From CAYPFY01 sp964410105 (GTDB lineage Bacteria; Bacteroidota; Ignavibacteria; UBA10030; SZUA-254), in the NCBI GenBank assembly GCA_964410105.1, contig CAYPFY010000011.1, forward strand, positions 1 to 64,000: a stretch of DNA of 64,000 nt, read 5' to 3'. Numbering within the stretch: the stretch's first letter is position 1; every line of letters begins with the position of its first letter. Positions 7,385 through 16,109 of this stretch are shown here, one piece after another. Below the pieces are notes generated by a model. The model saw only the letters and a list, made by a program, of their open reading frames with translations. It made no database searches and had not been told where the DNA came from. Made by a program: the position numbers and the translations under genes.

Positions 7385-9928
7385 TCACAGCCTTGAAGCC
7401 ACGACGATCACGGATTTCATGGTCTCAAGCTCGGTTCCCGCCGCGGTTCGGGCCTCAAACACGAGAATGTAAATTCCCATCCTCACCCGCCGCCTCTCAT
7501 CGGTGAACCCATCCCAGATAATTTCACCATGAGATCCGCTCGGTCCACCCTCAATGAGCGTGCGGATCAGTCTCCCGGTCGCGTCGAAGATGCGGGCGCG
7601 AACGAATGCGGCGGATGAGGCCAAATTGTACTGTATTATGCATGCGTCGTCCGTTCCGTCCCAATCAGGCGAGAAGGGATTTGGAGCCGCCGAGAGGGAT
7701 CCCCGCAGCGGTACAACAAGCTCAAATAGTGAATTCTGCCGCCCCGGCGTTCCCCCGGCGGGAGCCGCGCTCGTGCTCCAGTTTCCGGCGCCGTTGCTTT
7801 CGATGTAAGGGTTGATGCGTTCGAGCGAACGCCCCCGGGGGTCGTCAACTTCGGCATTGTGCCAGCTCGGCAGGTAGTGGAGGCTGTCGATCGCCCTTCC
7901 CGTGAGATCGAGGAGGAATATATCATCCCCCTCGTTATTCAGGCTGAGGCCCGACCGCCGTATGATGACGTGCGTTGGATTTTGGCTGAGATAAGGATAC
8001 TCGACAAAGAGAGACGAATCGGATGCGACCACGAGGTATTCATGGGGCCCGATCGTGTGTCTTTGCCTGCTCAGGGTGTGCGAAGTGGCACCGGCCGCGG
8101 TGTCGCGCCCGTCCGCCATTTTCCAGTCGCGGATGTCGACCGGGAAATCCGACAGATTGAATAATTCGATGTATTCCGATCTTCCGGGGAGGGGATCGTA
8201 CATTATTTCGTTGATGACGAGCGTGCGGGGCGGGAAACCCGAATTCAGTAAGCCGAATGCTTCATTGTCCGACGGGCGCATGTCACCCGAAAATTCGACC
8301 GTCCCGATGATCAGCTTTCGTCCTCCGGAGAGATTCCCAGGGCTGAACTGAACAACCAGGGTATCCCGCGGCAGGAGCGTATCTTTGATGACTTTGCCGT
8401 CAATGAGCTCGCCCGGGCCGGGGAGGGAATCTTCATTAGCGTCAGCATAAAAGTTGGCGGAGAACCCGCTCACTGGCCTCCGGCCCGTGTTCCGGACCGT
8501 AAGATCAACCTGTTGCGGATCGGCCGGGTCTGGCATAATCCTTACTGCCTGCAGATCGAGTTCGAGCGGCGTTCGGTAATTCTGCCTCCCGGGCGTACTT
8601 CCGGATGAATCCCCGCTCGGGGCCCAGTTTGACGAATCGGTCGATGAGCCTTCCGGTTCGATCCGCTCGAGGGAGCGCCCGTCGTGACCGCCCCCCCAGG
8701 AAGGGCTGTAGCGGGTGCTGTCTGTGACCGCGCCGCGGGGGTCGATGATCACTGCGGCATCGCCCGAGTTATTGAATAAAAATGTCGGCATCGCAACCGA
8801 CTGAACCATCTTTCCGGAGAAATAGGAATGCGCCGATCGGAAGAGCGCCGTATCTTTTGTGATGACGATGTAGCCCCCGCGCACCAATGGCGCCGTCGCA
8901 GCCGAGATCGTATAACGGCTTTCCGTATTCCTGTTGCTGATCCTCCAGCTCCTCAAATCGACGGTTTCGCGGAAACTGTTGAAAAGCTCCAGCCATTCCG
9001 GTTCCCCCGCTTTCGGAGCGTACATGATTTCGTTGATGATAAGGGAATTTTTCGGCAATCCGACCTGCAGTTTTTCGACTACGAGATCGTTCCCAGGATT
9101 TTGGTCTTCCGCGAGCGACGTTTTTGCCATGACAATCATGACCCCGTAGGTGAGATCCCGGAGGAGGGCGTCGACCTCGACGGTGTCGCCCGGAAAGAGA
9201 TCTCGCTGGACCACGGGAGCTGAAAATCGTTCTCCGGGGTCGGGGAGCGAATCGCCGTTCCGGTCGACATAAAACTCTACGTCGAAATTTCTGATCTCGT
9301 CTCGGCCGTCATTTTCAACGGTCGCCCTGACGTATGTCGAATCTCCGGCTGCCGGAAACCGGGGCAGGAAGATAATCCGTCTGATACCGATATCAAACCA
9401 GGCTCTGGCCGTAACGGCGATGTCGTCAAACCTAAGAGTTCCGGTCGAACCTGTGCCATTCCCTACGACCCGCCAGCGGAAGCGTACGCCGCGCTGATCG
9501 TTCAACGACGCAGGGAGTTTCAGTCTGCGCGCGACGTAAGCGGTGTTTCCGGGGTTTCGCAGCGTATCGCCGACTCGGAGCGGAAACGTCGCTCCCCCAT
9601 CGAGAGAGATCTCGACGAGAACCCCCGAGTTGTGCGTGCCCGAACGCCGCTCGTAGAAAAGGAGGCTGTCTGCCTCCTTCCCCACGAATTCAATCGACGG
9701 GGAGACGAGGGCCTGAGCAATGGTCGCGTTTGTGCTGAGGACGGCGTTCGAATCGGAGCGTGGCACGGAGGCAGTCGTCGTGAAATCTCCCCCCGGCAGC
9801 CGGTTGGCGGTCGTTTGCCAGCCCGCCGGAAGCGAGGGAGGCACGGCAATGTCGAAGTCTTCAAGAAAAATCCTCTGGGCCGTGCAGCGGGCCGTGATGA
9901 GAAAGGTAAGAACGATGATGAAACGCAT
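7385..9928 (-). CDS. Secreted lamin-tail-domain protein with C-terminal FlgD-like Ig module
   Basis: This is an 847-residue exported protein. A signal peptide (MRFIIVLTFLITARCTAQ) is preceded by a GGGAGG site. Residues about 20-175 look like a concanavalin-type or MAM-type beta-sandwich (LEDFD, RFDDIAVTARAWFDIG). Two lamin-tail domains follow, each opening with INEIMY (near residues 294 and 568) and each followed by a CARDB-like or linker segment (residues about 175-290 and 450-560). The C-terminus has the FlgD Ig-like/gliding-type fold AAPNPFSPDWDGTDD and GIYILVFEA rather than the YPNPFNPST tail of the other giants. Lamin-tail repeats occur in cell-surface proteins and near nucleases. No catalytic domain is evident, so a structural or adhesive surface role is inferred. 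It is the last gene of the minus-strand peptide-use group. Confidence 0.75.
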   Translation of the reverse strand: MRFIIVLTFLITARCTAQRIFLEDFDIAVPPSLPAGWQTTANRLPGGDFTTTASVPRSDSNAVLSTNATIAQALVSPSIEFVGKEADSLLFYERRSGTHNSGVLVEISLDGGATFPLRVGDTLRNPGNTAYVARRLKLPASLNDQRGVRFRWRVVGNGTGSTGTLRFDDIAVTARAWFDIGIRRIIFLPRFPAAGDSTYVRATVENDGRDEIRNFDVEFYVDRNGDSLPDPGERFSAPVVQRDLFPGDTVEVDALLRDLTYGVMIVMAKTSLAEDQNPGNDLVVEKLQVGLPKNSLIINEIMYAPKAGEPEWLELFNSFRETVDLRSWRISNRNTESRYTISAATAPLVRGGYIVITKDTALFRSAHSYFSGKMVQSVAMPTFLFNNSGDAAVIIDPRGAVTDSTRYSPSWGGGHDGRSLERIEPEGSSTDSSNWAPSGDSSGSTPGRQNYRTPLELDLQAVRIMPDPADPQQVDLTVRNTGRRPVSGFSANFYADANEDSLPGPGELIDGKVIKDTLLPRDTLVVQFSPGNLSGGRKLIIGTVEFSGDMRPSDNEAFGLLNSGFPPRTLVINEIMYDPLPGRSEYIELFNLSDFPVDIRDWKMADGRDTAAGATSHTLSRQRHTIGPHEYLVVASDSSLFVEYPYLSQNPTHVIIRRSGLSLNNEGDDIFLLDLTGRAIDSLHYLPSWHNAEVDDPRGRSLERINPYIESNGAGNWSTSAAPAGGTPGRQNSLFELVVPLRGSLSAAPNPFSPDWDGTDDACIIQYNLASSAAFVRARIFDATGRLIRTLIEGGPSGSHGEIIWDGFTDERRRVRMGIYILVFEARTAAGTELETMKSVIVVASRL

Positions 9929-9960
9929 GATTGCCTCCCTGCAGTGATTTTACGAAGGGC

Positions 9961-11259
9961 CTAGCTGTTTTTTTCCCTCCAGATTTCTATGAGGTTCAGA
10001 AGAACCTGCACTGATCTATCCATCCCGCGGACCGAAACCCATTCGAGTTTTCCGTGGAAATTGTCTCCTCCGGTGAAAATGTTGGGGCAGGGAAGGCCCA
10101 TGGCGCTCAGGTCTGATCCGTCGGTTCCTCCCCGCACGGGCACAACCGCCGGGCTCACCCCAGCCCTCCGGCAGGCCTCAACAGCATAGTCGACAACGAA
10201 GGGCACGCTGTCGAGGACTGTCTTCATGTTGCTGTATCCGGGCGTGAACGTTAGATCGATGGACGTCCCGGGGAAAAGGCGCACGGTCGAGTCGCGGATT
10301 GACGCGAGAAGGGCGCGCTCGGCGTCGAGTTTTTCGAAATTCCGGAGAATGACCGTCAGGCGCGATTCTTCTACGCCGAGCGAGCCGCGGTCCGGATGGA
10401 TGAAGCCCTCCCGCTTCTCGGTCATCTCCGGCTTCATCCTCTCCGGAATTTCTCGCAAAAACTCCGCCGCCGCGTACATCGAGTTAACCATTATTCCCTT
10501 GGCAGTCCCGGGATGCGTGTTCTTGCCGCGGAAGGTGATTGTCGCCGTCTCCGCATTCCACGATTCCTCGTTGATCTCTCCCGTCGGCCCCCCATCGACC
10601 GTGTAGGCGTACCGGGCGCCAAATTTTTTCAGATTGAAAAGGGCGATACCCGTCCCCGTCTCTTCGTCCGGAGTGAAAGCGATTGCGACCGTGCCGTGCT
10701 TGATCGCAGGATCCCTCACCATGACTTGCAGCGCAGTCATGATCTCCGCTATGCCTGCCTTGTCATCCGCGCCGAGCAGAGTCCGCCCGTCGGCGGTGAT
10801 CAGATCGCTCCCGATGGCGTCCTTCAGATGCGGGTTCCTGCTGACGCTCAGCCGCCGCGTCGTATCGTTGGGAAGTATTATCTCCTCTCCCTGATAATCC
10901 CGGTGGAGAACGGGATTCACCCCGGCTCCCGACACTTCCGGCGATGTGTCCATATGCGAGATAAGGCCGATGACCGGTATCTTTATCGCCTGGTCTTCCG
11001 GAAGATTGCTGCGAAGGGTCGCATACACGAAACAGTGCTCATCGACCGCCGCGTCCGATAGACCCAGATCCTTCAGCTCCGCGACGAGAAGACGGGCAAG
11101 GGTGAATTGTTTGTCGGTGCTGGGCGTCCCGTCGGCATCCTCCCTCGACTGGGTGTCGATCTTCGCGTACCGGAGAAACCGGGAGACGACGGTCTCGTCG
11201 GGCGGCGCCCCGCGTGCGAAAACGGAAAGCAGCAGGGCCGCCACAATCCCCGGACTCAT
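9961..11259 (-). CDS. pepT: Exported PepT-like M20 aminotripeptidase
   Basis: This 432-residue dinuclear zinc peptidase of family M20B removes the N-terminal residue from tripeptides. Metal-site motifs are present: GLISHMDTSPEVSG, LLGADDKAGIAEIM, TPDEETGTG, and NTHPGTAKGIMVNS with the dimerisation-domain histidine. The N-terminus MSPGIVAALLLSVFARGA is a short signal-peptide-like segment absent from its paralogue at 13512-14765 and from typical cytoplasmic PepT. That suggests periplasmic location. It lies 16 bp downstream of the OPT transporter gene and is probably cotranscribed with it. Confidence 0.88.
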   Translation of the reverse strand: MSPGIVAALLLSVFARGAPPDETVVSRFLRYAKIDTQSREDADGTPSTDKQFTLARLLVAELKDLGLSDAAVDEHCFVYATLRSNLPEDQAIKIPVIGLISHMDTSPEVSGAGVNPVLHRDYQGEEIILPNDTTRRLSVSRNPHLKDAIGSDLITADGRTLLGADDKAGIAEIMTALQVMVRDPAIKHGTVAIAFTPDEETGTGIALFNLKKFGARYAYTVDGGPTGEINEESWNAETATITFRGKNTHPGTAKGIMVNSMYAAAEFLREIPERMKPEMTEKREGFIHPDRGSLGVEESRLTVILRNFEKLDAERALLASIRDSTVRLFPGTSIDLTFTPGYSNMKTVLDSVPFVVDYAVEACRRAGVSPAVVPVRGGTDGSDLSAMGLPCPNIFTGGDNFHGKLEWVSVRGMDRSVQVLLNLIEIWREKNS

Positions 11260-11275
11260 CGGGACGGGTACTCCT

Positions 11276-13270
11276 CTAGTCTTTGGCCCTCATGGAATCC
11301 CATACGGTATACGCGATCAGGAGCCCGAACATGAGCATCCCGATGATCTCAGCGCCGTGCGATTCGGCCCAGCCGGTGAGAAACAGGTTTGCGTAGCCGA
11401 TCGGCTTTTGCTGATCGACGAATTTCAAAAAGGCATGCAAGACGCCGAGGAGCGATCCCCCGGCGATGAATCCGGAGGCAATCAGCGTTCCCCGTGAAAG
11501 CCGGGCGTTGTTGACCTTCGGGTCGGTCGACCGGCTCGTCACCCACCATGCGACCAATCCTCCGAAGACAAGCGGGGTGTTCAGCTCCTGCGGGATGTAC
11601 ATGCCCAGGGCGAAGGCAAGCGGGGGTATCTTCACCATCGTGAGGATGAGCGCGATCACCGCCCCGGCGGCGTAGAGCAGCCACGGAGCTGCAACATTAG
11701 ACATGAGCGGCTGGATGACGGCGGCCATGGCGTTTGCCTGGGGTGCCACCATCGCCTGAGGCCCCTTGAACCCGTAGGTCTGGTTGAGCACGTAAATGAC
11801 TCCTCCGACGGTCGCCGCCGAGATGAGCACGCCCAGGAACTTCCAGGATTCCTGCTTCCTCGGCGTCGAGCCGAGCCAGTAGCCGATCTTCAAATCTGTG
11901 ATGAACCCGCCGGCGACCGAAAGCGCCGTACAGACCACGCCGCCGATGATGAGCGCGCTCACCATTCCTGCCGGCCCGGAAAGCCCGATGCTCGTCAGGA
12001 CGACCGATGAGAGGATGAGCGTCATCAGAGTCATGCCGGATACTGGGTTCGTCCCGACGATCGCCGTGGCGTTGGCTGCGACCGTCGTGAAAAGGAATGA
12101 CACGACAAGGACGATGAGAAGCCCGACCACCGCGTGGGAGAAGCTGGAGACGACCGTCCCGTAGAAGAACGCAAAAATGAGGAGCGATGTGAGCAGAATG
12201 AAGGTCGCGACGTATACCATCCGGAGATCTGTTTGCCACCTGATCTCGCCGTCGCTGCCTGCCGACCGTTTTCCGAAAATCTCTCCGGCCGCAAGCTTGA
12301 ACGCCCCGGCGATGACTTTCGATGACCGGATGATGCCGATGATGCCCGCCATGGCGATTCCCCCGATCCCGATCTGACGCACATAGCTGCGGAAAATCTC
12401 TTCCGCGCTCATCTGGGCGATCAGCTTTGTCGCCGTCGCACCGAGCGGCGCAGCCAGCCCGGAGCCGACATAGTTGAAGAGCGGCACGAGCACGAACCAG
12501 GAGAGGAACGAGCCCGCGGCGATGATGGCCGAGTATTTTACACCGATGATATACCCGAGCCCGAACACCATTGCCGAGACATCAACCTTCCCCACCATCT
12601 TGACCTTCGTCGCCAGCGCTTCACCATAGGAAAACATCCGGGACGTGATGACTTCTGCCCAGAGCCCGAAGGCGCTGAAGAGGTAGTCGAAAAGCCCTCC
12701 GATGATCCCCGCAACGACGAGGACCCCGGCCTGTTTTCCTCCCTTCTCCCCCGCAAGGAGAATCTCGGTGGTGGCTGTCGCCTCGGGGAAGGGGAGCGTC
12801 CCATGCATGTCTTTCACAAAGTATTTCCGGAACGGTATGAGGAAGAGGATGCCAAGAAATCCCCCCATACACGATGCCATAAAGACTTTGAAAAAACTTG
12901 CGGGAAGATCGAGGATGTAGAGGGCCGGGATGGTGAAAATTGCCCCGGCAACGATGACGCCGGAGCAGGCGCCGATCGACTGTATGATGACGTTCTGCCC
13001 GAGGGCGTTCGGCTTCTTGGCTATCGCCGAGAGGCCGACGGCAAGAATGGCGATCGGGATAGCTGCCTCAAATACCTGGCCGATTTTCAGTCCCGAGTAC
13101 GCCGCCGCCGCCGAAAAGAGGACCGCCATGACCATCCCCCACGCGACGGACCACCCGGTGACTTCCGGATAATGGCGCGTGGGCTCCATGACAGGTGTGT
13201 ATGATTCGCCCTCCTTTAGCTCCTTATAGGCGTTCTCCGGGAGGCCGTTCGTCGTGGCCGAGACTTGCAT
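11276..13270 (-). CDS. OPT-family oligopeptide transporter
   Basis: This 664-residue inner-membrane protein has about 14-16 hydrophobic segments and the start SYTPVMEPTRHYPEVTGWSVAWG followed by YSGLKIGQVFEAAIP, which is characteristic of the OPT superfamily (bacterial OPT/YSL branch). OPT proteins are proton-coupled importers of oligopeptides or metal-chelating compounds. An AGGAGC site precedes the ATG. Two PepT-type peptidases flank it on the same strand, so oligopeptide import followed by hydrolysis is the likely role. Substrate size and whether metal chelates are carried cannot be read from the sequence. Confidence 0.9.
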   Translation of the reverse strand: MQVSATTNGLPENAYKELKEGESYTPVMEPTRHYPEVTGWSVAWGMVMAVLFSAAAAYSGLKIGQVFEAAIPIAILAVGLSAIAKKPNALGQNVIIQSIGACSGVIVAGAIFTIPALYILDLPASFFKVFMASCMGGFLGILFLIPFRKYFVKDMHGTLPFPEATATTEILLAGEKGGKQAGVLVVAGIIGGLFDYLFSAFGLWAEVITSRMFSYGEALATKVKMVGKVDVSAMVFGLGYIIGVKYSAIIAAGSFLSWFVLVPLFNYVGSGLAAPLGATATKLIAQMSAEEIFRSYVRQIGIGGIAMAGIIGIIRSSKVIAGAFKLAAGEIFGKRSAGSDGEIRWQTDLRMVYVATFILLTSLLIFAFFYGTVVSSFSHAVVGLLIVLVVSFLFTTVAANATAIVGTNPVSGMTLMTLILSSVVLTSIGLSGPAGMVSALIIGGVVCTALSVAGGFITDLKIGYWLGSTPRKQESWKFLGVLISAATVGGVIYVLNQTYGFKGPQAMVAPQANAMAAVIQPLMSNVAAPWLLYAAGAVIALILTMVKIPPLAFALGMYIPQELNTPLVFGGLVAWWVTSRSTDPKVNNARLSRGTLIASGFIAGGSLLGVLHAFLKFVDQQKPIGYANLFLTGWAESHGAEIIGMLMFGLLIAYTVWDSMRAKD

Positions 13271-13306
13271 GTCCTAGCTCCTGTTATTGTGTTATCGAGT
13301 GATGCC

Positions 13307-13336
13307 TAATTACACAAAAATTCTTGTGGGATTCAA
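13307..13336 (-). promoter_or_regulatory. Candidate promoter of the OPT-pepT pair
   Basis: On the minus strand TTGAAT (13331-13336) is followed after 18 bp by TAATTA (13307-13312), 37 bp upstream of the transporter start. The spacer contains a small CACAA/TTGTG inverted repeat that could bind a regulator or be chance. Confidence 0.35.
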
Positions 13337-13511
13337 CTAACGATTCGTCGTCAGAAGCCGGCCGGATTTGACCGCAGGATTCTGCCCCGAAGCTCCGGGG
13401 GACCATACCGCAGGCTGCGGGATTTGATGGTGGATTATGTTACGGGTGTGCCCGGCCCTTCGTCTCCTCCCCGCGGGCATATCCCCCCTTGCCTCCCTGC
13501 TGGAATCCGTA

Positions 13512-14765
13512 TTACCGGGATTTCTCGACCCAGACCCTGACAAGGTTCAGGCAGGTCTCGACCGATTTCTCCATTCCCCAGACCGATGCCCACTCGGTCT
13601 TCCCGTGATAGTTCTGACCCCCCGTGAAAATGTTCGGGCAGGGGAGACCCATGGCTGTGAGCTTCGATCCGTCTGTTCCCCCGCGGATGGGCACCCACTT
13701 CGGCTCCATCCCGGAACGTTTCGTCGCCTCCCACATGCATTCGGTGATACGGGGATCTTTCAGAACCCCCTCTTTCATGTTCCGATATGTCTCCTTCACT
13801 TCCAGCTCGATCCGTGCCCTCGGATGGAGGGGCTGAACCTCGGCGATGATAGACTTCAGCTTTTTTTCCAGGAGGTCGAGACCGGATGTATCAAAATCTC
13901 TCAACAGGATATTGAGCACGGTCTTCTCTTCCTCTCCTTTCAGGGTATGCGGGTGAATGTAGGGCTCATACCCCTCGGTGGTCTCCGGCGACATGTCTTT
14001 AGGCATGCGAGCGATGACGTCGGCCATGCAGCGGAGGGAGTTGACCATGATGTTTTTTGCCGAGCCGGGATGGATGTTCCGGCCATGGACCGTGATGACG
14101 GCGCTGTTGGCGCTGAATGTTTCCTTGTTGAGCTCCCCCGGAGTGTCGCCGTCGACGGTGTATGCGACGTCAGCCCCTAGTTTCTTGATGTCGAGATATT
14201 TCGTTCCGGCGCCGACCTCTTCATCCGGCGTGAAACAGATCCTGATGGCGCCGTGCGGTATTTTGGAGTCATTCAGGAGCGTCTGAGCCGTGGTCATTAT
14301 GATGGCGAGCCCCGCCTTATCATCGGCCCCGAGGAGGGTCGTGCCGTCGGTTGTGACGATCTTTTTGCCGATGTTCCTTTTCAGCTCGGGGTTTTCGCTT
14401 ACCCGGAGCACGATCGAAGGATCGCCCGGAAGCACAACATCTCCCCCCTTGTATTCGATCACCTGCGGTTTTACGTTCGTTCCGCTGGCCGAGGGGGAGG
14501 TGTCCACGTGCGAGATGAATCCGATGGTCGGGACCGGGGACTTTCCCTTCTCAGGAGGAGCCGGGAGGTTGGAGGGAATCGTCGCCATCACATAACCGTT
14601 CTTGTCGATCGATACGTCCGAAGCCCCGATCTCCTTCAGCTCTTTGACCAGCAGGTTGAGGAGGTCAAACTGTTTGGCAGTGCTGGGATAGGTTTGTGAA
14701 TTTTCGTCCGATTGCGTGTCGATTTTCACGTAGCGGAGCAACCGGTCGAGGACTGTCTCTTTCAT
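13512..14765 (-). CDS. pepT: Peptidase T (tripeptide aminopeptidase), cytoplasmic paralogue
   Basis: This 417-residue M20B aminotripeptidase is close to the usual length of about 410. The start at 14765 (MKETVLDRLLRYVKIDT) is preferred because AAGGAAGAAGGA lies immediately upstream; an open frame to 14840 adds an implausible 25 residues. Metal-site motifs are FISHVDTSPSASG, LLGADDKAGLAIIM, TPDEEVGAG and NIHPGSAKNIMVNS. It shares the whole domain plan with the exported homologue at 9961 but lacks a signal sequence, so the two probably act on either side of the inner membrane around the OPT transporter. It has its own promoter. Confidence 0.94.
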   Translation of the reverse strand: MKETVLDRLLRYVKIDTQSDENSQTYPSTAKQFDLLNLLVKELKEIGASDVSIDKNGYVMATIPSNLPAPPEKGKSPVPTIGFISHVDTSPSASGTNVKPQVIEYKGGDVVLPGDPSIVLRVSENPELKRNIGKKIVTTDGTTLLGADDKAGLAIIMTTAQTLLNDSKIPHGAIRICFTPDEEVGAGTKYLDIKKLGADVAYTVDGDTPGELNKETFSANSAVITVHGRNIHPGSAKNIMVNSLRCMADVIARMPKDMSPETTEGYEPYIHPHTLKGEEEKTVLNILLRDFDTSGLDLLEKKLKSIIAEVQPLHPRARIELEVKETYRNMKEGVLKDPRITECMWEATKRSGMEPKWVPIRGGTDGSKLTAMGLPCPNIFTGGQNYHGKTEWASVWGMEKSVETCLNLVRVWVEKSR

Positions 14766-14811
14766 TCCTTCTTCCTTCGAGTGAGCGTAGAAAAATCCGG
14801 GAGGTGGCCCC

Positions 14812-14840
14812 ATTGTATGAATTTTCAGGACCAGATGCAA
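14812..14840 (-). promoter_or_regulatory. Promoter of pepT (minus strand)
   Basis: TTGCAT (14835-14840) and TACAAT (14812-14817) are separated by exactly 17 bp on the minus strand, with the expected transcription start about 40 bp before the pepT ATG. Confidence 0.55.
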
Positions 14841-14846
14841 GGGTAC

Positions 14847-14875
14847 TTGTTTGGGGGCGTAAATTTTCGTATGTT
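14847..14875 (+). promoter_or_regulatory. Candidate promoter of the NfrA/NfrB-like operon
   Basis: On the plus strand TTGTTT (14847-14852), a 17 bp spacer and TATGTT (14870-14875) form a weak housekeeping-type promoter, back to back with the pepT promoter and about 50 bp upstream of the operon's first ATG. Confidence 0.3.
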
Positions 14876-14933
14876 TTTTACGTCAAAACCTGGCCCCGGG
14901 CATCCTTCGGGGCTTATCTCGCAACCACACTGA

Positions 14934-16106
14934 ATGGCCAGCCGATTTCCCATAACTCCATGGGCGATTCTCCTTCTGCTGCTCGGGCCGGGTAAACCCG
15001 CCGGCGCACAGACTGTGATCGATTCCCTCGGGACCTTCCTCGCCCGCGGATACTCCATGGTGAGGACAGGCACGCCCGGCGCCGAAAAATACTTTGAGCA
15101 GGCCATTGCCATCGATCCCTCCAATGCTATGGTGCACAAGCAGCTGGGATACCTTTACCATAGCGGCGGAAGGGACGAGCTGGCGGTCCAGCAGTTCTCG
15201 GCCGCCGATAGCCTTCAGCCTTCGGATACGACAAAACTTCAGATCGCCTACTGGCTTTCCGCTTTAAACCGCGGGCGGGAGGCGAAGCTGCTTTATCAGC
15301 GGCTCGCGGCGAGTCCAAGCCCCGATATCAGGGACGCCGCCCAGGCGGAACTGGACGCGCTCTCACCGGCCGAGGCGGGATGGTGGACACGGATCTATGC
15401 TTCCCCGTACTACGACACGCGGTGGGAAACTTCCTTTTACCAGGCGTCGCTCCAGCGCGGCGCGTATCTCACCGACGATCACATCATGAGCGCCTATGGC
15501 TTCGCAGACGTTTCGGGGGATGCGCGATCGAGCGGAGGCCTCGCGCCCTCTCTCTTCTCCGACAACGCCCTTATCCTGGGTCTCGGGCTGAAGGTTAAAC
15601 CATTCACCGGGTTCCAGGCGAGCGTCCAGCAGGGCGTGGCATTCGATCTCATCGACCGGGCGAACCGTTCGGCCGTGAGGGGCGATTTTCGCGCCGCGGC
15701 GGTCTATGGGAACGGGATCTATGCCCCCTTCACCCTTCATTCCGACTTCCGCTCCCCGATGGCCCCCATCGCGGATCTCTATTCCTCGGTCGGGTACTAT
15801 TCGCGGTTCGATAACACGATCGCCTACCTCCAGGCAAAGGGCGGACTCCGCGTGCTGGAAGTGTGGAGGACGGTTGCCGACGCATACCTGAAGGGGGGCC
15901 TTGTCCGCGACACCCAGAAGGAGTACTACAACAACATCATCGAGGGCGCCCTCGGCGCGCGCTTCGTCCCGAACATCTCCTGGGGCCTTTACCTCATCGG
16001 AGAATACCATCGGGGATATTACCTGGATGCGGGAGACCCTGCGCCCCCCTACGACCGGTACTACAACAGCTTCCGCCTCTTCATCATCTTCGACCAGACC
16101 TTCTGA
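14934..16106 (+). CDS. NfrA-like outer-membrane TPR/beta-barrel protein
   Basis: This is a 390-residue protein with a signal peptide (about residues 1-25, ending PAGAQ), three TPR-like helical pairs (about 30-135, e.g. EKYFEQAIAIDPSNAMVHKQLGYLY), and a C-terminal half rich in alternating aromatic/polar strands ending in the outer-membrane signature FRLFIIFDQTF. TPR plus barrel is the plan of exopolysaccharide porins (BcsC, PgaA, AlgK/E) and of NfrA, the phage N4 receptor of E. coli. The next gene is an NfrB-type glycosyltransferase 3 bp away, which favours the NfrA reading. It is less than half the length of E. coli NfrA. I infer an export channel for the polymer made by the downstream enzyme; a generic TPR outer-membrane protein is the alternative. 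Confidence 0.65.
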   Translation: MASRFPITPWAILLLLLGPGKPAGAQTVIDSLGTFLARGYSMVRTGTPGAEKYFEQAIAIDPSNAMVHKQLGYLYHSGGRDELAVQQFSAADSLQPSDTTKLQIAYWLSALNRGREAKLLYQRLAASPSPDIRDAAQAELDALSPAEAGWWTRIYASPYYDTRWETSFYQASLQRGAYLTDDHIMSAYGFADVSGDARSSGGLAPSLFSDNALILGLGLKVKPFTGFQASVQQGVAFDLIDRANRSAVRGDFRAAAVYGNGIYAPFTLHSDFRSPMAPIADLYSSVGYYSRFDNTIAYLQAKGGLRVLEVWRTVADAYLKGGLVRDTQKEYYNNIIEGALGARFVPNISWGLYLIGEYHRGYYLDAGDPAPPYDRYYNSFRLFIIFDQTF

Positions 16107-16109
16107 CCT

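Noticed and set aside
13337..13511. GC hairpins downstream of pepT (e.g. CCGCAGGCTGCGG)
   Set aside because: There is no T-tract on the minus strand after the hairpin, so I did not call a terminator; the short open frame here lacks support.
14934..16106. BcsC/PgaA cellulose or PNAG export porin
   Set aside because: TPR-barrel architecture also fits, but no bcs or pga partners (BcsA/B/Z, PgaB/C) are present and the adjacent transferase is NfrB-like.
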